Below are positions 50,783 to 60,109 of a DNA stretch of 64,000 nt, in pieces (the first letter of the stretch is position 1; each line of letters starts with the position of its first letter). The DNA is taken from assembly GCA_030441535.1 (NCBI GenBank), contig JAUJFZ010000006.1, positions 1 through 64,000 on the forward strand, given 5' to 3'. Below the pieces are notes generated by a model, which was not told the origin of the DNA, did no database searches, and saw only the letters and a program-made list of their open reading frames with translations. The position numbers and the translations under genes were made by a program. The stretch comes from Betaproteobacteria bacterium LSUCC0117. Its GTDB lineage: Bacteria; Pseudomonadota; Gammaproteobacteria; Burkholderiales; Burkholderiaceae_C.

Positions 50783-52330
50783 ATGACTACACAAGCCAAC
50801 TTCTTTGTGGCCCTGCAGCAGGCCATGCCGATAAATAAAAAAGCGCCTGCAATCTGGGCTGATGGTGACCTCACATACAGCTGGCAAGACTTGGAAGAGG
50901 CCACCGCGATGCTGGCCAATCTGCTCGACGACCTTCAATTACCGAAAGGGAGCCGGATAGCGGTTCAAGTCGACAAGTCGGTCGAGGCCGTGATGTTGTA
51001 CCTCGCGACTTTACGGGCAGGCCATGTGTTTCTCCCGCTCAACACCGCCTACCAAAGCGGCGAGATTGGTTACTTCCTCGAAAATGCCACACCCGCAGTG
51101 GTGGTGTGTAGCCCGGCGAATTTCGGCTGGGTCAGCAAGTTGGCTTTTAAGAACGGCGTCGAGCGGGTCTTTACGCTCAGTGATGATCGACAGGGCACCC
51201 TGCTTGAGCGCGCAGCCGCCATGCCGCGAACGCACCAAGCCGCCGTTGTTGATGCCGACACGTTAGCGGTCATCATCTACACCAGCGGGACCACCGGTCG
51301 CAGCAAAGGTGCCATGCTGTCGCACGGCAATATCACCAGTAACGCCGAGACTTTAAAAGCCTATTGGGATTGGCAACCCAATGACGTCTTGATTCACGCG
51401 TTGCCGATATTCCACGTTCACGGGCTTTTCGTGGCGATTCATGGTGCCATGCTCAACGGGAGTCCGATGATTTGGATGAACAAGTTTGATCCGAAGCGCG
51501 CGATTGACCACATGAGCAAGGGTACGGTGTTCATGGGCGTTCCCACGCTCTACACGCGGATGTTGGCGGAACCCGGTTTGACCGAGGCCAGTACAAAAAA
51601 CATGCGGCTATTCGTTTCTGGATCCGCCCCCATGCTCGCCGAGACCCACGCGGACTGGCAAGCGGCGACGGGACATGCGATCCTCGAACGCTATGGCATG
51701 AGCGAGACCGTCATGTTGACGTCGAATCCGTGCCTTCCTGACGCCCGCTACAACAATCAAGCAGAGCGTCGCGGTGGCACCGTTGGTTTCCCACTACCGG
51801 GTGTGACCTTGCGCGTGGTTGATGACGACAATCAACCGCTGCCGGCAGATGAGATCGGGGGTATCCAGGTCAAAGGGCCCAATGTGTTTTTGGGCTATTG
51901 GCAAATGCCAGAGAAAACTGCGGAGGAATTCACCGCTGATGGCTTTTTCAAGACCGGCGACGTTGGTAAGCAGGGCAGTGACGGTTACGTCACCATTGTG
52001 GGGCGCAGCAAGGACTTGATCATCAGCGGCGGCTACAACGTATACCCGGCTGAGATTGAATCGTTCATCAACAACTTGCCTGGCGTCGCCGAGAGTGGGG
52101 TTGTAGGCGTGCCGCACCCGGATTTCGGCGAGGTTGGGGTCGCTGTGGTGGTTCCTAAAGCGGGGGCGGCCGTCGATGCGGCATCGGTCATTGCGGCGAT
52201 CAAATCGGAAATGGCGAATTTCAAGGTCCCCAAGCACTGCGTGATCGTGGACGCCTTACCGCGCAACATCATGGGCAAGGTGCAAAAGAACCTCATTCGG
52301 GCCGAGTACGCGGAATTGTTCACTGCCTGA
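50783..52330 (+). CDS. matB: Malonyl-CoA synthetase MatB
   Basis: 515-aa ANL-family ligase that joins malonate to CoA using ATP. Motifs: IIYTSGTTGRSKGAM (about 165-180), ERYGMSETVM, GFFKTGDVGKQG, IVGRSKDLIISGGYNVYP, and the C-terminal Lys in RNIMGKVQKN. The HGLFVAIHGAML and RYGMSE segments are typical of MatB. The product feeds malonyl-CoA decarboxylase encoded just upstream, giving acetyl-CoA. Last gene of the unit; the next gene, smc, follows after 123 bp. Confidence 0.93.
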   Translation: MTTQANFFVALQQAMPINKKAPAIWADGDLTYSWQDLEEATAMLANLLDDLQLPKGSRIAVQVDKSVEAVMLYLATLRAGHVFLPLNTAYQSGEIGYFLENATPAVVVCSPANFGWVSKLAFKNGVERVFTLSDDRQGTLLERAAAMPRTHQAAVVDADTLAVIIYTSGTTGRSKGAMLSHGNITSNAETLKAYWDWQPNDVLIHALPIFHVHGLFVAIHGAMLNGSPMIWMNKFDPKRAIDHMSKGTVFMGVPTLYTRMLAEPGLTEASTKNMRLFVSGSAPMLAETHADWQAATGHAILERYGMSETVMLTSNPCLPDARYNNQAERRGGTVGFPLPGVTLRVVDDDNQPLPADEIGGIQVKGPNVFLGYWQMPEKTAEEFTADGFFKTGDVGKQGSDGYVTIVGRSKDLIISGGYNVYPAEIESFINNLPGVAESGVVGVPHPDFGEVGVAVVVPKAGAAVDAASVIAAIKSEMANFKVPKHCVIVDALPRNIMGKVQKNLIRAEYAELFTA

Positions 52331-52453
52331 CGCACCCGCGCTGTCGTACAAAAGTATCCACTAGTGTGGGCGTAAATTCGGTTCGCCAGCGCGGTATAGT
52401 TAGGAGTCACGGGCCCAGATAGGGTCCGTCATCGTTACATATCGGTTGATCGC

Positions 52454-55400
52454 GTGCGTCTAAATTCAATCAAGCTTTCAGGCTTCAAATCCTTCGTCGA
52501 ACCTACCAATTTCATGCTCCCCGGGCAACTGGTGGGTGTGGTCGGCCCGAATGGTTGCGGCAAATCCAACATCATGGATGCCGTGCGTTGGGTGTTGGGT
52601 GAGTCGAAGGCCTCGGAGTTACGTGGCGAGTCCATGCAGGATGTCATTTTTAATGGCACCAACAACCGCAAGCCCGCCAGTCGGGCCTCCGTCGAACTGG
52701 TTTTTGATAATGCCGATCACCGTGCGGGGGGGCAATGGGGACAGTTCGGCGAGATCGCTGTGCGCCGCGTACTGACGCGCGAGGGAAACAGCAGTTACTA
52801 CATTAACAACCAGCTGGTCCGTCGTCGCGACGTGCAAGATGTGTTTCTGGGTACCGGTTTGGGCCCGCGCGCCTACGCCATCATTGGTCAAGGTACGATC
52901 AGTCGGATCATCGAAAGCAAGCCTGAAGAGCTCCGCCTGTTCCTTGAGGAGGCTGCTGGCGTTTCCAAATACAAAGAGCGCCGTCGCGAGACAGCCAACC
53001 GCCTCAACGATACCCGCGAGAATCTGACCCGTGTCGAAGATATCCTGCGCGAACTCAACGCCAACCTTGAGAAATTGGAGCGACAAGCCGAGGTGGCTGC
53101 GCAGTACCAATCGCTGCAAAAAAGCGCCACACTCAAACAGCACCAGTTATGGTTCTTGAAACAGGCAGAGGCCCAAGAAGCACAAGGCAAGGTCGCAGAA
53201 CAAAGCCAAAAAGTCGCCACCGAACTCGAAGCGAATATGGCGGATTTGCGCCGTCTCGAGTCAGAAATCGAAACCGTTCGGCAAGCGCATTACGCAGCCG
53301 GTGACCAGGTTAACCAAGCGCAGGGGCACTTGTATGAGGCGTCCTCCGAAGTGGGCAAGCTAGAGGCAGAAATTCGCTTTGTCGTCGAAGCGCGTGCCCG
53401 CGCTGAACAGCGATTACAGCAATTAGGTGGTCAAAGTGCGCAGTGGCTCGAACAGCGCACCGCCGCCCAAGCGGAGTTAGATAACTTACAAAACAATGCC
53501 GAATCCGCCGAAGCGGAAATGGCCGTGCTTGAAGCCCAAGTGGAAGAGCAATCCGCCGGTTTCCCTTCGTTTGAAGACGCCTTGCGGCAAGCTCAGGATA
53601 AGGCCAATCAGCAACGCGCGCGAGTGGGCGATATCCAGCAACAAATTCAAGTGCTGGCTGCCGAGCAGCGCGGCCTTGAAGAGCAATCGCGCCAGTTGAA
53701 TGCCCGGCGAGATCGCCTGACTGCTGAACGTCACGCCGTCGAGGCGCCTGATACGGCACATTTGAATAACTTGCAAACCCAACTGGCGGTCGCCGAAGCT
53801 GCGAACGAAGAAGTGCAAGGGGTGTTGGAGTCATTGCAACAACTGGTCCCGCAACGTGATAACGAGCGTGCGCAAGCGCAGACAATGGTCAACGCTGAAA
53901 GCAGCAAACTCACCGAGCTCTCTGCGCGTGGCGACGCCTTGCGCGCATTGCAAGAGAAGCTCCAAACCAACGACAAACTCCAGCCCTGGCTCAGTAAGCA
54001 CGGCCTTGAACAGCTACAGCCGCTATGGCAAAAACTACACGTTCAAACCGGCTGGGAAACCGCACTTGAATCGGTTCTACGCGAGCGTATCGCCGCGTTG
54101 CCGGTGGGCCAGCTTGATATGCTCAAAGGGTTTGCTGGCGACGCACCCCCAGTGAAGCTGAGTTTTATCCAGGCTACGCCCCAAGCCATTGCGCCTACTC
54201 CACCGACTGGGGGGTTGAAGCCCCTGATCGATATGGTTCAAATCAGCGATACGGGTTTGCGGGCCATCCTCAGTGACTGGTTACAAGGCGCTTTTGCGAT
54301 AGATTCGCTGGCGGCGGCGCTCGCTGATCGCGACAAGCTCGGCGCAGGACAGTGCTTGGTCGCCAAAGATGGCCACGTCATCACCCGAGCCAGCGTAAGT
54401 TTTTACGCACCAGACAGTGAGCAGGCGGGCCTGCTCGCCCGCGCGCAGGAAATTGAAAACCTCGACAAGCAGATCCGTGCACAGGCACTGATTGCTGACG
54501 AAGCCAAAGCTGCGTTGACACGTGCCGGCAGCGCCTACGCCAACGCGCAGCAGCAGTTAGCGCAAACACGGGCACAAGCGGCAGAGGCTCAATCCCGAGC
54601 GCATGACATGAAGGTCGATGTACTGCGGCTCACCCAAGCTGCCGAGCAGGCACTCACGCGTCGCAATCAGATTGAAGGCGACCTGACTGAAGTCGACACC
54701 AGCCTTGCCCAACTGCAGGAACAACAGGCGATGGCAGAAGCGCGATTCGAAGCGCTCGACATGCAGTTAGCGGATACACAAGAACGCCACGCTCAACTGG
54801 ACGAGCAGGTGATTCAGGCCCAGCGACAACTGGATGCCGCACGCGAGCAGCTACGCTCACTCGAGCGTCAATTGCAAGAGGCCCATTTCGCCCAGCGCAC
54901 GCTGGGCGCCCGTCGCGACGAACTGAATCGAAATGTCGCAACAGCCACGACGCAACTTCAGAGTATTGATGAAGAGAACACGCGTGCCATCGATGAGCTA
55001 GGGCGCCTGAGTGATGCCGCAGCGCGCGGCGGACTTGAGGATGCCTTGGCCCGCAAGCTGGAGCGTGAGCAGGTACTGAGCGCCAAACGCAGCGAGTACG
55101 ACGATCTCACCAACAAGTTACGCGCCAGCGATGAGCGCCGTTTGCAACTGGAGCGGGCACTCGAACCTCTGCGTGCGCGGATCACGGAGTTGCAGTTGAA
55201 AGAGCAAGCCGCGACGTTGGGCGTGCAGCAATATGCGCAGCAGCTTGAGGAGGCGCAAGCCGACTTGGCATTGATCTCACAAAGCATCACTGGAGACAAT
55301 GTGCGCCTTGCGGGACTGCAGTCTGAAATTGAGCGCTTGCACCGTGACATTGCTGCCTTGGGCGCAGTGAACTTGGCGGCCCTCGAAGAGCTGACCTCAT

Positions 55401-55972
55401 CGCGAGAACGCAAGCAGTTTCTAGATGCCCAAATGGCCGACCTCACCGAGGCGATCAATACGTTGGAAGATGCAATCCAAAAAATTGACGCTGAAACACG
55501 CGAACTGTTGGGTAGCACCTTCGAAACCGTGAATATCCATTTTGGCAAGATGTTCCCAGAACTTTTTGGCGGTGGCAACGCGCGATTGGTGATGACAGGC
55601 GACGAGATTTTGGATGCTGGTGTGCAGGTGATGGCGCAACCACCTGGCAAGAAAAACCAAACGATTCACTTGTTATCCGGTGGTGAAAAGGCTCTTACAG
55701 CCATCGCGCTGGTGTTTGCGATTTTCCAGCTCAACCCAGCGCCATTTTGTCTGTTAGACGAGGTCGATGCCCCGCTAGATGACGCGAACACCGAACGCTA
55801 CGCCAGGCTGGTCAGCAGCATGAGTAAGAGCACGCAGTTCTTGTTCATCAGTCACAATAAGATTGCAATGGAAATGGCGAAGCAGCTAATTGGCGTGACC
55901 ATGCAAGAGCAGGGCGTTTCCCGTATCGTGGCAGTGGATATGGAGTCTGCCGTCAATTTAGCTGACGCATAA
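52454..55972 (+). CDS. smc: Chromosome segregation ATPase SMC
   Basis: 1172-aa condensin ATPase. The N-terminal Walker A is VGPNGCGKSNIMD, followed by long coiled coil (about 170-500), a hinge (about 510-660), a second coiled coil (about 670-1000), and the C-terminal signature LSGGEKALTAIALVFA with Walker B FCLLDEVDAPLDD. Length and order match the family; the GTG at 52454 starts directly at MRLNSIKLSGFKSF. It organises and separates the chromosome with ScpAB, which are not in this window. Confidence 0.97.
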   Translation: MRLNSIKLSGFKSFVEPTNFMLPGQLVGVVGPNGCGKSNIMDAVRWVLGESKASELRGESMQDVIFNGTNNRKPASRASVELVFDNADHRAGGQWGQFGEIAVRRVLTREGNSSYYINNQLVRRRDVQDVFLGTGLGPRAYAIIGQGTISRIIESKPEELRLFLEEAAGVSKYKERRRETANRLNDTRENLTRVEDILRELNANLEKLERQAEVAAQYQSLQKSATLKQHQLWFLKQAEAQEAQGKVAEQSQKVATELEANMADLRRLESEIETVRQAHYAAGDQVNQAQGHLYEASSEVGKLEAEIRFVVEARARAEQRLQQLGGQSAQWLEQRTAAQAELDNLQNNAESAEAEMAVLEAQVEEQSAGFPSFEDALRQAQDKANQQRARVGDIQQQIQVLAAEQRGLEEQSRQLNARRDRLTAERHAVEAPDTAHLNNLQTQLAVAEAANEEVQGVLESLQQLVPQRDNERAQAQTMVNAESSKLTELSARGDALRALQEKLQTNDKLQPWLSKHGLEQLQPLWQKLHVQTGWETALESVLRERIAALPVGQLDMLKGFAGDAPPVKLSFIQATPQAIAPTPPTGGLKPLIDMVQISDTGLRAILSDWLQGAFAIDSLAAALADRDKLGAGQCLVAKDGHVITRASVSFYAPDSEQAGLLARAQEIENLDKQIRAQALIADEAKAALTRAGSAYANAQQQLAQTRAQAAEAQSRAHDMKVDVLRLTQAAEQALTRRNQIEGDLTEVDTSLAQLQEQQAMAEARFEALDMQLADTQERHAQLDEQVIQAQRQLDAAREQLRSLERQLQEAHFAQRTLGARRDELNRNVATATTQLQSIDEENTRAIDELGRLSDAAARGGLEDALARKLEREQVLSAKRSEYDDLTNKLRASDERRLQLERALEPLRARITELQLKEQAATLGVQQYAQQLEEAQADLALISQSITGDNVRLAGLQSEIERLHRDIAALGAVNLAALEELTSSRERKQFLDAQMADLTEAINTLEDAIQKIDAETRELLGSTFETVNIHFGKMFPELFGGGNARLVMTGDEILDAGVQVMAQPPGKKNQTIHLLSGGEKALTAIALVFAIFQLNPAPFCLLDEVDAPLDDANTERYARLVSSMSKSTQFLFISHNKIAMEMAKQLIGVTMQEQGVSRIVAVDMESAVNLADA

Positions 55973-56019
55973 TTGGTTGAATAGCGCCACACGTGGTGGC
56001 CGCCAGCAGGTTGTTTTAA

Positions 56020-57102
56020 ATGAGTCCTTTGCAGCTGAGTTTGATTGGGTTGGGTGTGTTCATCATGGTGGCAGTTGCCGCCTATAACACCTACATTACA
56101 CGGTCGCGGTCGCCTCGGATTGCCGAAAAACCCACCGAGCCTAAGCTCTCACTCGACCCCCGGTTACGGGCAATTCTGAAAACCGAAACCCCACCAGAGC
56201 CCGACGAGGATGGACAAGAACTAGGCGATCGCTGGGATTTGCCGTCGGCAACCCTTTCCGTACCCAATGGTCCGGTGGAGTCAAAAGGCCACCTTGATCC
56301 ACTCATTGATGTCATTACGCCGTTAAACCTAGATCACCCCATCAGCGGTGATTTTGTTTTGGCTGCGTTGCCACCCAGCCGCCGAGTGGGTACCAAGCCA
56401 TTCGCCGTTGAAGGGCGCCGTCAGGATCAAACCGTGTGGGAACACATTCAGTTGTCACAGCAGTACGTGCAGCTGCAGGCGGGGCTTCAGTTGGCCAATC
56501 GCACCGGCCCAATCAATGACATTGAATTCTCTGAATACATTGTCAAAACCCAGGCATTTGCCGACATCATCAGTGCCCAGCCTGACTTCCCGGAGATGAT
56601 CACGGAGGTCGCACGAGCCCGTGAACTCGACCAATTTGCCAGCGCGCATGATGCTCAGCTGAACTTCACCATTCGGGCCGATAAAGCGGTTTGGACGGTT
56701 GGGTACGTGCAGTCGCACGCTGCAAAAATGGGATTTGTACCCGGCTCGTTACCCGGCAAGATGGTGCTGCAGTCGACCAATGGGGGGGTTCCTATTTTGA
56801 CGCTGCGCTTCGACTCACAGGCCGCCATGGCCGATGACACCGAGCAAGCCAGCGTCCATGAACTGCGCATGGAGCTGGATGTCACCCATGTAGCGAGTCA
56901 ATTGAACGCCTACGACCGCATGCGCAATACCGCGATTGATTTGGCAGCGGCAATAGACGGCATTCTCACCGACGATTCAGGCGCTCGGCTGACGCCCGAG
57001 GCACTCAACCAAATCGGCCAGTCAGTTAAGCGCCTGTATGCCGAGCTTGCGGCGCGCGACTTCCCAGCCGGCTCGCCCTTAGCGAAACGTTTGTTCTCCT
57101 AG
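56020..57102 (+). CDS. zipA: Cell division protein ZipA
   Basis: 360-aa protein with an N-terminal membrane anchor (about 5-25), a charged and Pro-rich linker (about 30-120), and a C-terminal ZipA FtsZ-binding domain (about 220-358, with GFVPGSLPGKMVLQ, LTLRFDSQAAMAD and VHELRMELDVTHVA). It tethers FtsZ to the inner membrane. Its position between smc and ligA is a common betaproteobacterial order and supports the call. Confidence 0.88.
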   Translation: MSPLQLSLIGLGVFIMVAVAAYNTYITRSRSPRIAEKPTEPKLSLDPRLRAILKTETPPEPDEDGQELGDRWDLPSATLSVPNGPVESKGHLDPLIDVITPLNLDHPISGDFVLAALPPSRRVGTKPFAVEGRRQDQTVWEHIQLSQQYVQLQAGLQLANRTGPINDIEFSEYIVKTQAFADIISAQPDFPEMITEVARARELDQFASAHDAQLNFTIRADKAVWTVGYVQSHAAKMGFVPGSLPGKMVLQSTNGGVPILTLRFDSQAAMADDTEQASVHELRMELDVTHVASQLNAYDRMRNTAIDLAAAIDGILTDDSGARLTPEALNQIGQSVKRLYAELAARDFPAGSPLAKRLFS

Positions 57103-57106
57103 CCCT

Positions 57107-59161
57107 ATGCAACCGACACCCGATGTCCTGGCGCGCGCGGCCGCGTTGCGTACCGAGTTACACGCGCACGCCCATCGCTACTATGTCCTTGACGACCCTT
57201 CCGTACCGGATGCGGTTTACGACCAGTTATTTCAAGAGTTGAGCGAACTCGAAGCAACGTATCCGTCGTTAAAGACCGCCGACTCACCAACGCAGCGCGT
57301 TGGCGCACCCGCATTGGATGCCTTCCAATCGGTCGTTCACGACATTCCGATGCTGAGCATTCGGACCGAGACCGACACCACCACGCAGGGGGCTGTGTCT
57401 TTTGATACGCGCATTCGCAAGGAGCTGGAGTTGGGCCCCGAGGCGCCCCCCGTGACCTATGCGGTTGAGCTGAAGTTCGATGGCCTCGCCATGAGCCTGC
57501 GCTATGAAGACCACGTCTTGGTGCGTGCCGCCACCCGGGGCGATGGCGCAGTGGGCGAGGATGTCACCCGTAACATCCGCACGGTCGGGCAAATACCGCT
57601 GCGTCTGCCGCCAAATGCACCAAGCACTCTTGAGGTACGGGGCGAGGTGTACATGGCGCGTGAAGACTTTGACAAGCTTAATGAGCGCCAAGCCGCTGCG
57701 GCACAGAAGTTATTTGCCAACCCCCGCAATGCAGCGGCCGGCACGGTTCGCCAATTGGACTCGGGAATCGCAGCATCCAGACCCTTGCGATTCTTCGCCT
57801 ACAGCCTCGCACACCAATCAGGCGGTGGGGCTGATCGCCAACTACAAACCCACGCGGAAACACTGGATTGTTTGCGTGAATGGGGTTTCCCTGTGTCTGA
57901 GTGGACACAGGTGGTGTCTGGCGCGGACGGGCTGAGCGCCTTTCATGCGCGTGTGCAAGCCGCTCGCGACAGCCTTGGCCTCGATATCGATGGGGTTGTG
58001 TACAAGGTCAACAGCCTGGCCGCCCAGCGGCAATTGGGCTTTGTCAGCCGCGAGCCACGATGGGCTGTTGCGCACAAGTACCCCGCACAAGAAGCGCTGA
58101 CGATGGTCAACGGCATCGATATTCAAGTTGGACGTACCGGCAAACTCACACCAGTGGCAAAACTGGCGCCCGTATTTGTTGGGGGCGTGACGGTGACGAA
58201 TGCCACGCTACACAACGAGGACGAGGCGCGTCGCAAGGATGTGCGCGTGGGCGACACGGTGGTGGTTCGCCGAGCCGGTGATGTGATCCCCGAAGTGGTC
58301 TCCGTTGTGATGGAGCGCCGTCCTGACCACACGGAGCCTTTTACCATGCCCCACCAATGCCCCATATGCGGCAGTGTGGCGCTCCGTTTCGAGGAGGAGG
58401 CCGACTACCGGTGCACGGGCGGTTTGGTCTGTGGGGCCCAGCGAAAAGAAGCGTTGACGCATTACGCATCGCGTAAAGCCATGGATATCGATGGCTTGGG
58501 TGACAAGATCGTCGACGCATTAGTCGAGAGTGGTCGCGTCAAAGACATTGCCGACCTGTACCGTTTGTCACTCAGCGACATCGCGACGCTGCCTCGCATG
58601 GCAGAAAAGTCCGCGCAAAATTTATTGGATGCGCTGGAGGCGTCCAAGAACGCCGATTTGGCGCGCTTCTTGTTCGGTTTAGGGATTCGCCATGTGGGCG
58701 AGGCCACAGCGAAGGCCTTGGTCCGGCATTTCGGTCGACTCGAGTCGATCATGAATGCACCGCTGGATTCTCTGTTAGCCGTGGCGGACGTGGGACCTGT
58801 GGTGGCGCTCAGTATTCAAACTTTTTTTCAGCAGCCCGCACAGCGCGACATGGTCCACGCCATTCAGGCCCTTGGCGTGCGATGGGCGGAGCACGATGGT
58901 CTTTCCGACATGGCCGCGTTACCGCTTAGCGGCGTGACCGTTGTTTTGACCGGTACCCTGCCAACGTTGTCACGCGATGAAGCCAAAGCCTTGCTGGAGG
59001 CGAAAGGCGCGAAAGTCGCAGGCTCAGTGAGCAAAAAGACCCACTACGTGGTGGCGGGCGCGGAAGCTGGCAGCAAGCTCGAAAAGGCCCAGGCGTTGGG
59101 CGTACCCGTCATCGACGAGGCAGGTTTAATCCAGTTGCTCGCCGACACCATTGGCCCCTAG
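57107..59161 (+). CDS. ligA: NAD-dependent DNA ligase
   Basis: 684-aa ligase that seals nicks using NAD. In order: Ia domain with HAHAHRYYVLDDPSVPDAVY, adenylation Lys in ELKFDGLAMSLRYED (about 124), the OB fold, a four-cysteine zinc finger (CPICGS, then YRCTGGLVCGAQ), helix-hairpin-helix repeats, and a C-terminal BRCT domain (about 600-680). It starts 4 bp after zipA. The stop TAG overlaps the convergent cytochrome gene stop by 4 bp (CTAG). Confidence 0.97.
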   Translation: MQPTPDVLARAAALRTELHAHAHRYYVLDDPSVPDAVYDQLFQELSELEATYPSLKTADSPTQRVGAPALDAFQSVVHDIPMLSIRTETDTTTQGAVSFDTRIRKELELGPEAPPVTYAVELKFDGLAMSLRYEDHVLVRAATRGDGAVGEDVTRNIRTVGQIPLRLPPNAPSTLEVRGEVYMAREDFDKLNERQAAAAQKLFANPRNAAAGTVRQLDSGIAASRPLRFFAYSLAHQSGGGADRQLQTHAETLDCLREWGFPVSEWTQVVSGADGLSAFHARVQAARDSLGLDIDGVVYKVNSLAAQRQLGFVSREPRWAVAHKYPAQEALTMVNGIDIQVGRTGKLTPVAKLAPVFVGGVTVTNATLHNEDEARRKDVRVGDTVVVRRAGDVIPEVVSVVMERRPDHTEPFTMPHQCPICGSVALRFEEEADYRCTGGLVCGAQRKEALTHYASRKAMDIDGLGDKIVDALVESGRVKDIADLYRLSLSDIATLPRMAEKSAQNLLDALEASKNADLARFLFGLGIRHVGEATAKALVRHFGRLESIMNAPLDSLLAVADVGPVVALSIQTFFQQPAQRDMVHAIQALGVRWAEHDGLSDMAALPLSGVTVVLTGTLPTLSRDEAKALLEAKGAKVAGSVSKKTHYVVAGAEAGSKLEKAQALGVPVIDEAGLIQLLADTIGP

Positions 59162-59499
59162 TCTTTGTGACGGTAGTGGCTTTGATTCAAGACGGCCGCA
59201 ATTGCTGTGACCTCTTCCGGGAAGAGCGACAGATTAAGCGTCGTATTGCACTGCTCGACCATGCCACGCAGTAGGCCCGCGTTGGTTAAACGTCCTTGCG
59301 GACGGTAAATAGCACTGCCATCGCCACCGAATTTTTTCGCATGACACGCGTTACAGTTGTTATCCGCAATGAGCTGCCTACCCAGCTCAAGATCAGCGTC
59401 TTTGAATATCGCGGGGGTTTGTGCCGTTGCGGTGTGGCTCGCTAACAATGCGCTGAGCGCGACGCTGACGGCGCAGGCGAATGAGGAGATAGTGGGCAT
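59158..59499 (-). CDS. Small periplasmic cytochrome c
   Basis: 113-aa protein with a Sec signal (MPTISSFACAVSVALSALLA, cleaved near ATAQ) and one haem-binding CNACH motif at about 52-56. The distal part has no obvious methionine close to the usual position, so the sixth ligand is uncertain. It lacks partners here; it may be a soluble electron carrier. ATG 59499 is the only start that gives a signal peptide. Confidence 0.82.
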   Translation of the reverse strand: MPTISSFACAVSVALSALLASHTATAQTPAIFKDADLELGRQLIADNNCNACHAKKFGGDGSAIYRPQGRLTNAGLLRGMVEQCNTTLNLSLFPEEVTAIAAVLNQSHYRHKD

Positions 59500-59566
59500 G
59501 GCAATCAATCTTTTTAGAACGGTATAGTCTTGTCCAAATGGTAATCGAAACCGATTGGAGCATGCA

Positions 59567-60109
59567 ATGAGCATCAAAACCATCTTAAAAATGGGTGACC
59601 CCCGGCTGTTGCGAACCGCGATGCCGGTTACGGCGTTCAATACGCCCGAATTAGATCAACTGGTGCAAGATCTGCTCGACACGATGGCGGACGCCAACGG
59701 TGCCGGCCTCGCAGCGCCGCAGATTGGCGTCGACTTGCAAGTGGTCATTTTTGGCAGTGGCGCTGTGAACCCCCGCTACCCCGATGAGCCGCCGATTCCG
59801 CAAACAATCCTGATTAACCCAGTGATCACACCGTTATCTGACGAAGAGAACACCAGCTGGGAGGGTTGTTTGTCAGTGCCTGGCCTCCGCGCTCAAGTGC
59901 CCCGTTGGACACATATTCGCTACACCGGCTTTGACCCACAGGGACGCCCCATTGATCGCACGGCCAGTGGTTTTCATGCCCGCGTCGCGCAACATGAATG
60001 TGATCACCTGTTTGGCAAGCTTTATCCGATGCGGGTTCGCGATTTCAGCCAATTTGGCTTTGTCGACGTGCTGTTCCCGGAACGCTCAGTCTTTGAGGGT
60101 CGCCAGTAA
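59567..60109 (+). CDS. def: Peptide deformylase
   Basis: 180-aa metalloenzyme that removes the formyl group from nascent proteins. The three motifs are present: GAGLAAPQIG, EGCLSVPG and QHECDHLFGKL (with metal ligands Cys and two His). GGAG at 59557-59560 is 6 bp before ATG 59567. It resembles the longer secondary deformylases with LFPERSVF near the end. Its last 24 bp overlap the convergent glnD gene. No fmt neighbour, so it may be one of two copies in the genome. Confidence 0.94.
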   Translation: MSIKTILKMGDPRLLRTAMPVTAFNTPELDQLVQDLLDTMADANGAGLAAPQIGVDLQVVIFGSGAVNPRYPDEPPIPQTILINPVITPLSDEENTSWEGCLSVPGLRAQVPRWTHIRYTGFDPQGRPIDRTASGFHARVAQHECDHLFGKLYPMRVRDFSQFGFVDVLFPERSVFEGRQ

